Of a stretch of 64,000 bases of DNA, positions 45,162 to 57,180 are shown one piece after another (positions within the stretch are counted from its first letter, which is position 1; the number at the start of each line of letters is the position of its first letter). This DNA is from Globodera rostochiensis. Taxonomy: Eukaryota; Nematoda; Chromadorea; Rhabditida; Heteroderidae. Location: contig JAEVLN010000004.1 in the NCBI GenBank assembly GCA_018350325.1, positions 3,162,001 to 3,226,000 on the forward strand. Direction: 5' to 3'. The notes beneath the pieces were generated by a model, which saw only the letters and a program-made list of their open reading frames with translations, was not told the DNA's origin and ran no database searches. Both the position numbers and the translations under genes were made by a program.

Positions 45162-48100
45162 TTATGTCAACTCCAATTGCCACAGCTGATCGTTAATGTA
45201 AGTGCGTAGCTGAAGTGCCAATTCGTGCGGGTAAACCGTCCGATCGGTGAACCATTCATTTCTAACGGTGCCAATTTTGGCGTAAATTTAAAAAAAACAA
45301 TTCAATTCATTCCATTACCCAGTCAACAGCTCAATGTCACGAATTCGCGAAGTATGGCGGAAAATGTACTCGACGGGAAACTTAAATATGGGAATAAATT
45401 GCTTAAATTGTGTCGGCCACTCACCAAACAGTTCAAATCCCGCTCCAGCAGCGGCAGCACGAAGGACAGCGTGCTGGTGTTCTCCGGCCGCGAGCACCAC
45501 CGTCCCCTTGCGTCCCATTGGTCCGCGCCGGGGCATCGGAGCAGTATCAGAAACACGTGGGACGGCGACGTTGCTGCAGCATCGGCCGTCGCCGAGTCCC
45601 AATCCACCAGCCCGTCGTTGTCGTGGTCCCACACCGGACCGGACCACATCAGCAACCGCTTGTAGTGCTGCACGTACTGTCGTATCAAACTGAAATTCGG
45701 CGATTGTTGGATGACCAATCGAAAAGTGATCAAACATAAAACCTACGACAAAATTTGTTGCCAGACGCCTAAATTTTGAAGAAATTATCCTCCAAAATTT
45801 AATTTGATTTTTACCGTTGTAAAAGCCAATCGGCACGCGGATTTTGCCCTGATGGATGTACCGGGCATAATCTAAACAAAATGCCAATAATCGGTCAAAT
45901 TCGTTTCTTTCCAATTACGGCACCATTGTCCGAAAACAGACTGATCCACGCATTTCCGCTCGCGTTGTTTGCCAAAGTGCCGAGCCGCACGCATTGCTCA
46001 TGGCTCGTCGGCGTCGACTGACTGAAAATGTTGAGGGCTTTGTCCATTGCACAACCGGATGCTTTCTGAGCAAAGCCAATCCCGGAAAGTCCGATCAAAA
46101 GTCAAAACCCGGAATCAGAGCCAATCCCGGAAAGTCCGATCAAAAGTCAAAACCCGGAATCAGAGCCAATCCCGGAAAGTCCGATCAAAAGTCAAAACCC
46201 GGAATCAGAGCCAATCCCGGAAAGTCCGATCAAAAGTCAAAACCCGGAATCAGAGCCAATCCCGGAAAGTCCGATCAAAAGTCAAAACCCAGAATCAGAG
46301 CCAATCCGGGAAAGTCCGATCAAAAGTCAAAACCCAGAATCAGAGCCAATCCCGGAAAGTCCGATCAAAAGTCAAAACCCGAAACTCAAACGTTGGACGC
46401 TCCGTCTCTTGGTCTGCCATTGACGGGAGCGAATTATCTTCCGTCTGCTGCTGATTTCCCATTGGCCGCTCCACCATTTGGTCTTCGAATGATTCCTCAA
46501 TTTGTTAGCACATTGTGACAAAAGGCCAAAATTCAAAGACAAAATGACGACATAATCCCAGACAAAGAAATAATGCCGCTTAATTCCATTACCATTATTT
46601 CATTTGTCTCTTCGCCATTTGTCGTGCTTGTCGTCATTGTTGTCGACGCTGGCGGCGTTGTTGCCGTTGGCATGGGCCGTTCACCAGACCCATCCCCATT
46701 TTCATCGTCGGCACCGCTTTTTGGCACCAAAAAATGTGCAGAACAATTGGCACGAAAATGAGGACAAGGCATAATCAATCAATCAATCAATCAATTAGCA
46801 AAGATAAGCAAACAATCAAAAATATGTTTATTTTAAAAGAGTTTTTTTGAAGCGAAACCTTTCTAAAATGTATTTGGACTAGAATTGACCAAAAATCCTG
46901 AATTAATATCTTCCGAGACCCCAATCTCGAGTTCAATTCACCGGTACTGTATGAAAATCCCGACTTCAAGAAAAGGAGACCAACCAACCGGTGATCAATG
47001 TTTGGCACGGGCGCCGTCAGTTGGCTCTCCACAAAATTTGGCACCCGCCAACGCAAATTGAACACCTTCAAAAGTTAGCAGCCCAATTCAAACTGTACTT
47101 CCATTTCCATTTCCATTCCCTCCCCACCAGTGTGGCATTGCACATGCGCAAAGTGCACATTGGCATTCGCTGGTAAAGTTGTGCCGGGATCAGCAAGTGT
47201 TCCACGTATTTGCAATGTTGGGAAGAATAAATTGGCACTTTAGTAGTCGACGCGGACTGGTCCGGTCGGGGACCGGAAGACTCTCCGGCTCCGTCGGAGG
47301 CGGAAGGTTCGTCCGGACCGGCGGAGGACGGGGAGGAGGGCATCGAGACGGAGCCGGACGACTGACCAGAATAATGCAGCTGAGCACAAACATTTATTGG
47401 CACGCAATATTCAATGAAACTCGCCTCAAAATGGCATCCGTCGCCGCATTTGACGAGTCGGGCACCGGCACATTCGGCCAATTCCACCAACGGCTCCAAA
47501 TCGACGCTCGGCGGAGAGCGCAGCAACGAATGGAGACGGCCCGGTGTGCCGTTGTTTGGTGCGAAAAGAGAAAACAATTCGTTTGAGGCGCTTTAAAAAT
47601 CATTTTGGGTTTTTAAATGCCAAAATTATTGCCTTTTTGTAAGCAATCGTTTATTTGGTTAGCATATAAATGGAAATAAATGCTAAAAAATACCGGTCAC
47701 AGGCAACTGCATCAGTGCTTAATGGGAATGGGCAAGAAAATGCCAGATTTGCTGGGCAGGATTTGCCAATGAGGTTCAGATCAGAATCCAGCCATTTTTG
47801 GGTCGTCAGTTCCAAATGGTCGACCGACCTGTGAACAGGTTGTACAGCTCGATGTTCTGGAAGGGCTTCTCCGTGTAGCGCTGCTTGATGGAGGGACCCC
47901 AAGCGCCAAAAACGGCACGCATGGAACTCACGCGATTATCGTAGCTTAAGAAATGTAAAAGTTCACTAAATAACCCTTCCCAACCCATGTTCCCCCTTCA
48001 TCGTGCTGCCGTTCATCTGCTTGACCGTCCTGAACAGCTTGGTACCCACTGCTGAGTCAATGACCACCTCGCCAATGCGGCCACTGCGAGTATAACTAAA

Positions 48101-50539
48101 AGTTTAAAATTAGCAATTATTGAGGAAAAAGTTTCACTGATATCGCCGTGGCATACTGTCGCGGGTGTACACGCGAAAGATTTGTCCGCCCGAACATTCA
48201 AACGGCGCCAAAACTTTGTTTAGCAGCGTGGAGTCTGAACAATTCTTGTTTTTTGCCGCATAAATGCCAATTCGACCCGTTCAATTTACGTTTTCGGGAT
48301 TGCCCAAATATTAATTAATTGGGAATTTATTTTATTTTCTTTCAATCTATAAGCATTTCCTCCAAAATCCCTTTCGCTCACTGTTCTCGCGCAGTTTGAT
48401 CTGCCCGATGATTCCCGGGAACACTTCGAGAATGCCCGGGTCCGCCGCGTCCACAAAACGATCCAACGCCACCGCCATGTCATCGCGCAGCTTTTGAGCC
48501 CCGTGATCAGAAACAATGATCAAATTGATGCAACCCAAAAAACCCTATTTTGGAATTTAATTTTCTTAATGATGCAAGAAGATCCTCCTCACGTTGTTGT
48601 CCAACTGTTGCATTAAATAGTTAATCATCGCGTCCACATAAATCTTACAAATTAGGAGAAAAGTATTAAACATAAAAATAGAAATCAGAAAATTTAATTT
48701 TAAAAGGACCAGCGCGGAATTGACGGCATCCGAGTCGGGTCCCTCCTGGTGCATGGCCGTGTCCGGTTGCTCAAAGTAAATGGCCAGAAAGGTGGGACGT
48801 TCGTTCTCGTCGAGACGGAGCCAATTAATCACCTGGACATGATCGAATGGCAATTAAACTTTGAATAGATCAAAGAAACAAAAATTTGATAAATCAAAAG
48901 GACCAACCCGCGCATCAATCAAACCCCCAAGATTGCCATTGACGCCCACCTGGTCAACCCGTTTAGAGAAGGGAATGGTGGCGTTGTAGCTGTACCGGTA
49001 GGTGGGCCTAATGCCCTGAATTGGCACCTCGGAGCCCGGCCTGTGCAGTGCAAGTTTTGGCATAATCTTGCCTAAGGGGTGTCATACCAAAAGAAGATGG
49101 CCGACTTTTTGCCATTCTTTGCCACCGTGTTCCAAATCTTAAATGCCGAAAATAAAGTGCCAAAAAGCTGATTTGCTTCTTCCCCCACCGGCTCTCCGAT
49201 GTACCAAGCCGGGTTGCGCGAAGAACGAGCAAACATTTTCTGAACATTTAAATTCACTAATTCGTACAAAAAGACTCAATAAACTTCGTCTGGCATTTGC
49301 TCATCGTAGAAATAGTTGTCCACTATGCCATGCGACTCCGGGTAAAGGCCTAATTTATTTAGTAAAATTAAAAACAGAAAATTCGCTATTCCTTCTGACC
49401 GGTGGCGATGGTGAAATGGTTGGGAAACGTTTTGGACGGATAGGAGGGCATCATGTACTCGGTGGTGGCCCCGCATTGGCTGAAATGTTGTCATTTCTAA
49501 CTCTTGGCCTTTGGGTTCATTAAAAATTCATCCCAATGCCCACCTGATCCTTGACACCGCTTCCGTTTTGCCGCGCTGCAAAAAGTCGGCGCGGAAGCCG
49601 TCCATGCTAATCTGAAAGTGATGGAAGCATTGGCACAATTGTGCCAAAAAAGCGTTACTACCAGAAGCAGAGGTGGAACGTCGAATCTGAATTTTAAAAA
49701 AAGAAAGAAATTTCCTCCGATATTTCAAATTTCTTTTGGGGGGGGGGGGGAGGTTTCACTGAAAACTTTCAAAACCTTTGGAGGTTTTAGCCCTAATGTC
49801 CCCGCCCTCCCACTCACTTGGCATTGCATTTACGTTCACAATTCGACCTCCAGCTGATGTCCTTGTTGAGGAAGGCGGCGTCCTCCTCCGGCGTCTGTTG
49901 CAGTTGGGCGTTGTTGAGGGCGATCACAACGGCCTAAACTATCATTATGCCACGTTTCGTTTCCTTTTCTACCAGTGAAACGATCAAAATGATGGCCACA
50001 GCGGAGAGGAGGAAGACGAGGGCAAGCAGAAAACGGTGGCTGGAGAGGAGACGGGCGGTGAGAGGCGTCGGTGGCCATTTGGAGGTTGGCACCGACACTT
50101 GCGGAAGGGCAATCTGCAACATAAAATTTGTTGCCATATTTAAATATAAACGATAATAATTGAAATGCCAACAATGCGAACTGACCAGCTGCGCATTGCT
50201 GTTGCCCTCCGGTGTTTTCGCCACCGGCAATTCATCGTTTTTTGTCTCACAACCTAACAGCACATCCCCCGCCGGCATTTCCAAGCCGTTGTCCAACATC
50301 GGCGTCGTCGTCTGCTGTTGTCCATCATTCTGGACCAGGCTCAGCACCACTGGCAGCACAGCCGGACTACGCAACGAAACTGTGTGGAACTCGGAAATGG
50401 ACATGGCCGACTCGGTTTCATCAACAGCGACTTGTGCCGTAGACTCCTCCAACGGTGCCAATGCTGTCGTTGAGGACGAGGACGAGGGCGAGGGCGAGTC
50501 CAGGGTTGAGCTTGAGGACGACTCACCAGACTTTTTCAT
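45162..50539 (-). CDS. ectonucleotide pyrophosphatase/phosphodiesterase (ENPP), type II membrane
   Basis: Exact exons: 50539-50186, 50113-49973, 49933-49848, 49686-49662, 49611-49544, 49479-49400, 49349-49285, 49239-49189, 49137-49088, 49040-48950, 48832-48710, 48643-48593, 48544-48382, 48234-48138, 48095-47985, 47944-47829, 47579-(about 47380), then less certain exons to 45783, and 45742-45425, 45380-45319, 45261-45162. A Ser-rich cytoplasmic tail and a helix (FLLALVFLLSAVAIILIV) indicate a type II anchor. Metal ligands and nucleophile are present: SMDGFR, YPSKTFPNH, EQPDTAMHQ, VSDHGA, KGEHGYDN. The C-terminal nuclease-like domain shows WSGPVWDHDNDGLVD and RIRDIELLTG, as in ENPP1-3. It should cleave extracellular nucleotide phosphodiester bonds. 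No somatomedin-B domain was found. The exon 17 acceptor by homology (YNLFTELFSLFAPNNG) ends CG. Confidence 0.88.
46060..46385 (+). repeat. 45 bp minisatellite
   Basis: About seven near-identical copies of a unit with GCCAATCCCGGAAAGTCCGA and TCAAAAGTCAAAACCCGGAA, within the 3' part of the ENPP gene. The unit is a multiple of three and leaves both strands open; on + it reads Lys/Arg/Ser-rich repeats. Most likely intronic. Confidence 0.93.
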
Positions 50540-51860
50540 TCAATTACAATCTGCTGATGATAAACACTTTAATCACCTTGAAGGATAATTTTTGTTATGC
50601 AATTTTTATTAATGAAATGATTTTGAATTTTATTAATTGGCGTAAAGAATCAAATTGCGGTTGGATTTGGCGAAAAAGTGATCAAATATTAATCGGGTTG
50701 CGGGAGTTATGGAGGAGCCACTTGAGTTAAGTCGGCGCGCGGGCCATAAAGCCACTTCAAACTTAGGTGGCTATTTTGCCCCCAATTTTTTGCGTTAAGT
50801 ATGGAAATTGAATTTAATTTAAAAATTTGCGTTAAAAACGCCGAAATTAGTTCCGCCTCTTCAGCAAATGGCATTCCTTTAAACGATCGGCCCATTTTCG
50901 TGCTCTTTTGTCAGGCGATTTCAAAATGAACATAAATAACTAAATTTAATGAAGAAAACGGAATTGAATGCCTCGAGGCAAATTGTCCCAAAATTTATTT
51001 AATCAGCTATTTGAATGCATGCAAAAATGGGACCATTTCGCTGCTGTCGTCGGTGCATTTGTTCACTCGGAAACGAACGGCACAAATTGGTCATTCAAAA
51101 TGAAGATAATTTTGGAAACCTCCCATCGGTCATGAGGCCAATGAATATTAAATTCTATCCGGAAATTCCATCTTTTTTTTTCAAATTTCGTGTGCCCGCC
51201 CCATTTCTTTCTTCCGCTAGTGACTCCACAAACGGACAAATCCGCCATCCGGAGAATTGGCTAAACTCTGGTCTCCGTTTTGGTGCCTTTAATTGGCTCC
51301 AATTGACCCCACAGAAATAAATGATGGGGGAACTCTGTGAAAGGGACGGGCAGGGGCCAAATCGGATAGTGATGGAATGGTGCAAATGCCCCCCCCCCGC
51401 TGATGAAGACGCTTCAAAAGACACCGCCCCCCGGACGTTCAATTAGATAACTAAATGAATTAATTGTAAGCGATAAAAGCACTAGCAAGTGTGATTAAGA
51501 AACAAAACAGCAGCAGCAGAACCCTTTCCACAGTCAATGAAAGAGGTCATACATGAATCGATTCTTCCAAATTTACATTTAAAAAGCACAAAACCCAATG
51601 CAATCAATCCATATTTTCGAACCATAAATTTTATTAATGAAAAAATTAAAATTTTTATTTTCGTGTTACGACATTTGCGCCCCGAACATAACAACCAGAC
51701 AGCAAAATAAACTTATTTTAGAGAGCTATTCTAAGTCTATTAGAGGCGAAGTACCCGAGGCGCAAAAGTTCTTTCTTGTCGCATATAAAATCATTCATTG
51801 ACTGATTTGTAAGTGAATAAATTGTTGTTTCTTTCTGTTACGGACGGACAGTTTCTCCAA
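50540..51860. other. intergenic between ENPP and synaptobrevin genes
   Basis: AT-rich with a poly-C run at about 51389-51398. A 101-codon frame on + (51015-51320) lacks any recognisable domain or splice context. Confidence 0.4.
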
Positions 51861-52377
51861 TCAAATGACTTTGAAAATGCGGAGGAGGGTCAGCACGCCT
51901 AGCAGCAACATCACGGAGAGGAAGACGCCAAAAATGATTGTCCACTTCATGGACTGCATGCACATGAACCGTTGTACACGATGGCTGGTGTGGGTGAATG
52001 ACTGAGACTGAAATGAAGAATAATTTGAAGAAGACATTTTGTCTACTCTTTGGCGGTCGGACAATCACAAAGTATTTCATTTCCCTAACATTTTGGGTCG
52101 AGAATCACGTTCTGATCCGAATCAGAACATAACACTGACCGATTCCTGCAGTGCTTGGCTTCGATTGTCCAAATGCTCCAAACGTTCGCCTCGCTCGAGA
52201 ACCCGGTTCACATTTTGCGCCATCACCTAAACAAAGCGATCAGAGTGATCAATCGATAATCTTCCAACTCACCGTCCTGACCTCATTGACTTGTTGCTGA
52301 ACTTGATCTAAGTGGCCATTGTTCTGTTGCCGTTGGACTCCGCCTTCGGCACTCGCAATTGCTGACGGGGAGTCCAT
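51861..52377 (-). CDS. synaptobrevin/VAMP-type R-SNARE
   Basis: Three exons in phase 0: 52377-52273, 52226-52140, 52007-51861 (112 aa, the usual VAMP size). A short Gln/Asn-rich N-terminus leads into the SNARE motif: LDQVQQQVNEVRTVM, AQNVNRVLERGERLEHLDNR, SQAL, with the zero-layer Arg in VLERG. A juxtamembrane Arg/His-rich stretch and one C-terminal anchor (IIFGVFLSVMLLLGVLTLL) follow. R-SNAREs sit on vesicles and pair with Q-SNAREs to drive fusion. The linker between SNARE motif and anchor lacks the WW pair of neuronal synaptobrevin, so it may be another VAMP type. Confidence 0.88.
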
Positions 52378-53369
52378 TTGCCAAATGCTAACAAAAACCG
52401 GTAAATTTGAATATTTAACTGGAAGTATAAAAAGTAAGGAGTTTTGAAATAACTTATTGCTAAAGTGTTTATTTGTTAATAAAACATTTAATTGTAAAAT
52501 AAAATATTAAAGTCATGGGAAAGTCAATGCGGAAGCAGAGCAAAAGATTTGAAAAAGCAATGAAGGCGACGAGCGACACATTACAACATTATGTACGTAC
52601 TTAATCTGCTTATGCACATTCAGTAAAAGGTCACATTTTATCGTGAAAAAAACAGCGAATGAGAATTAAATTATTGCGATCTGATCGAACATCCCAGAGT
52701 ATGATTAAATAAATAATATTTTAAATTATTGTGAATACCTTTTTGAATAATGTACATTTGCTTAAAAAAATTTCGAAGAATTTAAACGGGTTTTTCATTA
52801 AAAAGGCTGTCCAAATTGTCACCCGCACCCTGGGGGGGTTATCAGATCGATTGAAAGAGGACAGAAATGGAAGGAAAGTAGCGGCGGTTGCCCGGGGGGG
52901 GGGCTGTGTTGATGAGATGGCTGCTACATTTGGAAAGCGCTCTTTTGTTGAATGAGTCAGCGGGGGGACAGCGTTTGAATGAGCCGATGAGGGAAAAGAA
53001 GGCAATGAATGTGAAGAAAAGGGAAGGCATTGGCCAAATGGACGCCAAAAATATTCGTCCAGAAAAAACACCAACTCAAAAGAAATATTCGTACAATATT
53101 TTGCTTGGGGCTGAAAGTTTCCGCAAACACACACAAACAATGACAGACCAAATATTGGTTCAACTATTTCAATTGTTTTTTATTATGAAAAGATTTGACT
53201 TACAGCATCGGCATTAAATTGTTAAACATGGTATTTTGCTCGTTTCTCACTGAGCTTGGTGTTGTTTCAGCAAACGACATATTCACGGTGACAACCGCGA
53301 CGGATGGGTAGGGGGGGGGGAAGGAAAGTGAAATTCCTCAAAAATTCCCTTCCAGCATTGTATAAGTCC
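52378..53369. other. intergenic between SH2D4 and synaptobrevin genes
   Basis: AT-rich with one G-rich run near 52893. The long minus-strand frame at 52721-53140 is Phe/Ser/Pro-rich with no family resemblance and is not called. Confidence 0.4.
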
Positions 53370-56196
53370 TCAAATTCCATTCGCAATTTGCTGTCCTTCG
53401 TCGTTATTGTCGTTGCGTTCGTCTTGGGTGCCTTTGAATAGTTCCGCATAGTCCGGCAGCTGTCCGTCCGCCGTCCGTTGGCCCACCGGCTCGCGCAACA
53501 TTTCGCCCCCCTTGGCCGTAATGGGCACTGACTGGTGGTGGTTAACCAGGTCGGCGAGAGACGAATGCACCAACTGATTGGTTCCTGGTGCGCAAGAAAA
53601 ATTATTAAAGATTTTTCAAATACGCGTTTAAAAATGCTTTTAGGATTTTTCTGTTTAAATTCCTCACCCATAAATTGGTAGCCGTCCGAAATGCGCTCAA
53701 TCAAAAAGTTTTTAGTCATTCCGTCCACAGTCCGATAGGAGACGGTGTAGCCGAATATTCGCTCAGTGACGCGAACCAAAAATGCACCGGACGGTTTGGC
53801 ATCCAACAGGCGATCGGCGTCCAGTCGCGAAATGATTCCTTGCGACGGATTTTTGTGAAACTCTTTTTCATTGTTTTCCATTACCATGGAACCAAACGGG
53901 CGGCTTCTTTCGTCCCCATTGATCTAACTCCGACGAACAAAACCATTGGACGATCTAAAACAAACCCAATGAATATTTGTATAAAATGTACTTTCAAATA
54001 ATTAATTTTCATCAAAATGTTATAAATGCATGGCTTCCCAACGTTCATTATCAGGCCACTTTTTGGAGACACAAACTGGTTGGGAGGGGGGGGGGGGGGC
54101 TCCCTCCTCACACTGTGGCGACTCTTCGGTTTTGGCGGCCTTGGCAGTGCCTTCATCGCCTCGCGCAATGACTGTGCCGTGCCGCCGCCCATTTGGCTGC
54201 CGCCGTTTCGTTGGAAAAGCGGTAACAGCGAGTCCGACGTTCGCAGGCACTTACGATGTTGCTCTCTTAAAATGGCGGAATTGGTTGCCGTGTTGCGGAT
54301 TCAAAATAGAAAATTTAGCCGAAGTCCCAACCGTTTAAACGTTTTATTTTTTGATGAAAAAGCATCAAAATGCCGCAAATGCCGCTTTACCTATCCTCCC
54401 TCCCCACACCATTCTGATGCTCACCTCGCCTTCTGTGCAATTCTTCTGATGGATTCCTCCGCCTCGCGGGACCGCCTCTCCTGCTCTTCCCAGCGTGCTT
54501 GCTCTCTCCGCGCCTCCTCCTCCGCGGCGCGTTCGAACCTCAAAGTTTACTAGCTTTTTTGAAAATTTCAAAAATTAAAACCGCTCGCGCTGTTCACGCA
54601 ATTGCTCAAATATTTTGGACTGGCGTTTCTCCACTTCCGCGTCGGGGATGTACGACCGTAAGGTCTGAAATTGCAAGCGTTTTAGTCTAAAATTCGGGCT
54701 TAAGCTATCAGAATAATGTTACATTCCTTCACTAGAAAAATAAGATATTCCAAATTAAGTTTGTTTATTTATTCTTTAAGTGACATGAAATAACGTTTAC
54801 ATTGAATGCAAACATTTCCAAGGCGGGCAATTCGTTCACAACACCCCCACCGTCACTGTTTTTACTGCTATCATTGTTCATCACCATCGAGTTGGACACC
54901 GTCCGCCGCAAAAATGCCGGCTTTTCAGGCACCGGCGGAGGCTTCGGACGATCATCCGCCTCCAGCACTTGGAATGCGTGTAATTGTTGACCATTTCTTG
55001 CGTTAAAGTGCAAATTGTTTGAGATATGATGTTGTGTGGCGGGTGGATAGAATGCGTCCACATTGTCTGCATAGATTCAAAACGTAAAATTTTAAATCAA
55101 AAAATCACCATAAAATTCGAGCTGTTCTCGTCCGCTGTTGGTCCCATCCTTGATAAAAGGCGGTTGTTGTCGACGGGGCGAAGGCGCAATTGAATGATTT
55201 TGGTAGTTCATTGAGAGACGATTGGTGCCACCGTTGCTGGTGGTCGGCTGCACAGATGGACCATTAAATGGCAACGGAAAATGAAGACCAAGTCGATGGT
55301 CATGCATTAAATCGTCGTATGGAGAATGCGAATTCGACTTAATAGCCAAATTTAATTGATCGTCAAAAAATTCGTAATTTGTCGACTTCAAACCTTTGTT
55401 TCTCCGTTTTCGACGTCCTCCATGCCGCACCCATTGCTCGTCTCAGCCCTGTTCAGCTCCATGTCGGCCAACTCCGCTTTCAACGCTTCCTCGCGTTCCA
55501 ATAAATTCGGCAAGTCGTCCGCCAACCGAAGCTTTTGGATTAACTGTTTTTCGTTTTCAAAAGTTTATTTATTTTGAAAAACTTCGTCGTCCGCCTTTCG
55601 AAGCGTTTGCATAATCTAAAATATTTTTAAATGAATTTCGGCGGATTTTTTTGTTTGTTGCTTTAAACCTGCTTTGCGGCCATTCGGCGTGCCATTTCCT
55701 CGGATTCCTTGTCCAGGATTTGCTCGATGCTGATGTCATCCGGATGTTCACCCATCACCCACACCCACACATTGCCGTCCCTGCCAGTCCGCCATCTTCC
55801 AATGGTGACAAATTCATTTTAACCTTTTTTGTTTTAAAATATGCTATATTAAGAGAATTAAAAAATGCCTAATTTTCAAAAATTCATTCAGCCCCCCCCC
55901 CCTCACTGCACTCGACGAATGCCACTCTTTTCGGATGTCTCCTGCGAGCGTCTTTTGCCGCCGCTTTTGCGCGCCTCGTCCGTCTCGCGCTGCCCGATCT
56001 CCGCCTCGTACAGACGCCACTTGCGAATTTGCTCCTCTCGCATTTTGATGAACAAAATTTGCTTCTGCTCCTCGCCTAACTGCTCCAGCAGCTCTGGGTC
56101 GACGTAGCCCTGAAACAAACACATTTAATCGTATCCCCCAAATTCGCGGACCCGAATCACACCGACCTTTTCCAGAATCTCCTGCAAAGCACTCAT
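53370..56196 (-). CDS. SH2D4-type SH2 adaptor protein
   Basis: Twelve exons in phase: 56196-56167, 56109-55907, 55795-55669, 55615-55583, 55543-55394, 55337-55109, 55066-54801, 54664-54582, 54538-54425, 54265-54112, 53923-53668, 53584-53370 (about 619 aa). The N-terminus matches SH2D4: YVDPELLEQLGEEQKQILF then KMREEQIRKWR, and GNVWVWVMGEHPDDISIEQIL. A disordered middle contains PPPVPEKPAF, then a charged helix (ERAAEEEARREQARWEEQE), KALPRPPKPK and a C-terminal SH2 domain with the FLVRV core (PSGAFLVRVTERIFGYTVSY) and MLREPVGQR. The binding Arg is kept; the family's usual WFHG before IISR reads PSQG. SH2D4 proteins are cytoplasmic phosphotyrosine adaptors with poorly known roles. Confidence 0.9.
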
Positions 56197-56924
56197 CCCT
56201 CAATTAGAAATCTGCAAACAAAATGGAGAAAATTTATTCCTAGGCAAAGTCCTACCTGCTAGATAATCAGAATTCATTTTTTTCGTAAAAATTTACTAAG
56301 ACCTCCTATTTTACAAACTTATGCTTATTGTCTCAACAAATATGTATTTTAATCCAAAATCTGATTTTTCAGAAACAGGAGGATGGATGAATGAAAAATG
56401 AAAACGTATAAACGTCACTAATTTTTTTAAAAAATTCTGTACCAAACAGTTTGACAAGCCCACCCTACGGACAAAACGATTACCTGTTTTCTCGAGTAGA
56501 AAATTTAGCGATTTGCTTTGGATTTCTTAGATTTAACCGAGAACAAACAGTGCAGTGACGATGATTATTAAGCCACAAAACAAAGCAAATTTTTACGCCT
56601 AAAATTAAGGTACAAACTTTTGGGTCATCGATTACACAACGAATTTCTGTGGAGAATGCGAAGCACTTAGGATTTTTTAGACATCGTCTCGCAAATGTGC
56701 ATGGGGATTGGGGAAAGATGGAGAAACGGTTGTGCAAATACAGCGGAGATTGACTGAACGACGAATGAATGGGCAATTAATAAGGCAAAGAGGCGGAAAA
56801 GGACACCAAAACCGAATCAAAAAGTGAAAATATGGGAAAAATACGGAGAAAAGAAAAGATGCGGCGGCGGGGGAAAACAAAACAAAAGGTTTTCAGTACG
56901 TTTCACTTCGACTTCGCTCGATTG

Positions 56925-57180
56925 ATCCTCTCATCCTTTCCATTCGGGTCGCCGACATTTCATCCCATCCTTTCCATTCGGGGCGCCGACATTTCATCCC
57001 ATCCTTTCCATTCGGGGCGCCGACATTTCATCCCATCCTTTCCATTCGGGACGCCGACATTTCATCCCATCCTTTCCATTCGGGGCGCCGACATTTCATC
57101 CACGCGACACTTCATCCACGCGACATTTCCTCCACGCGACATTTCATCCACTAACCCAAACGACACTTCATCCCGCCTTA
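56925..57180 (+). repeat. 34 bp CATTTCATCCCATCCTTTCC minisatellite
   Basis: Four to five copies of a unit with CATTTCATCCCATCCTTTCC and ATTCGGGGCGCCGA, decaying on the right into CACGCGACATTTCATC copies of about 16 bp. Confidence 0.92.

Noticed and set aside
46047..46454. Lys/Arg-rich repeat protein (QSRKVRSKVKTRN) on plus
   Set aside because: Translation of the 45 bp minisatellite within the minus-strand ENPP gene; no start context or splice support.
52721..53140. 139-codon minus-strand frame between SH2D4 and synaptobrevin genes
   Set aside because: Phe/Ser/Pro-rich without conserved motifs or splice partners.
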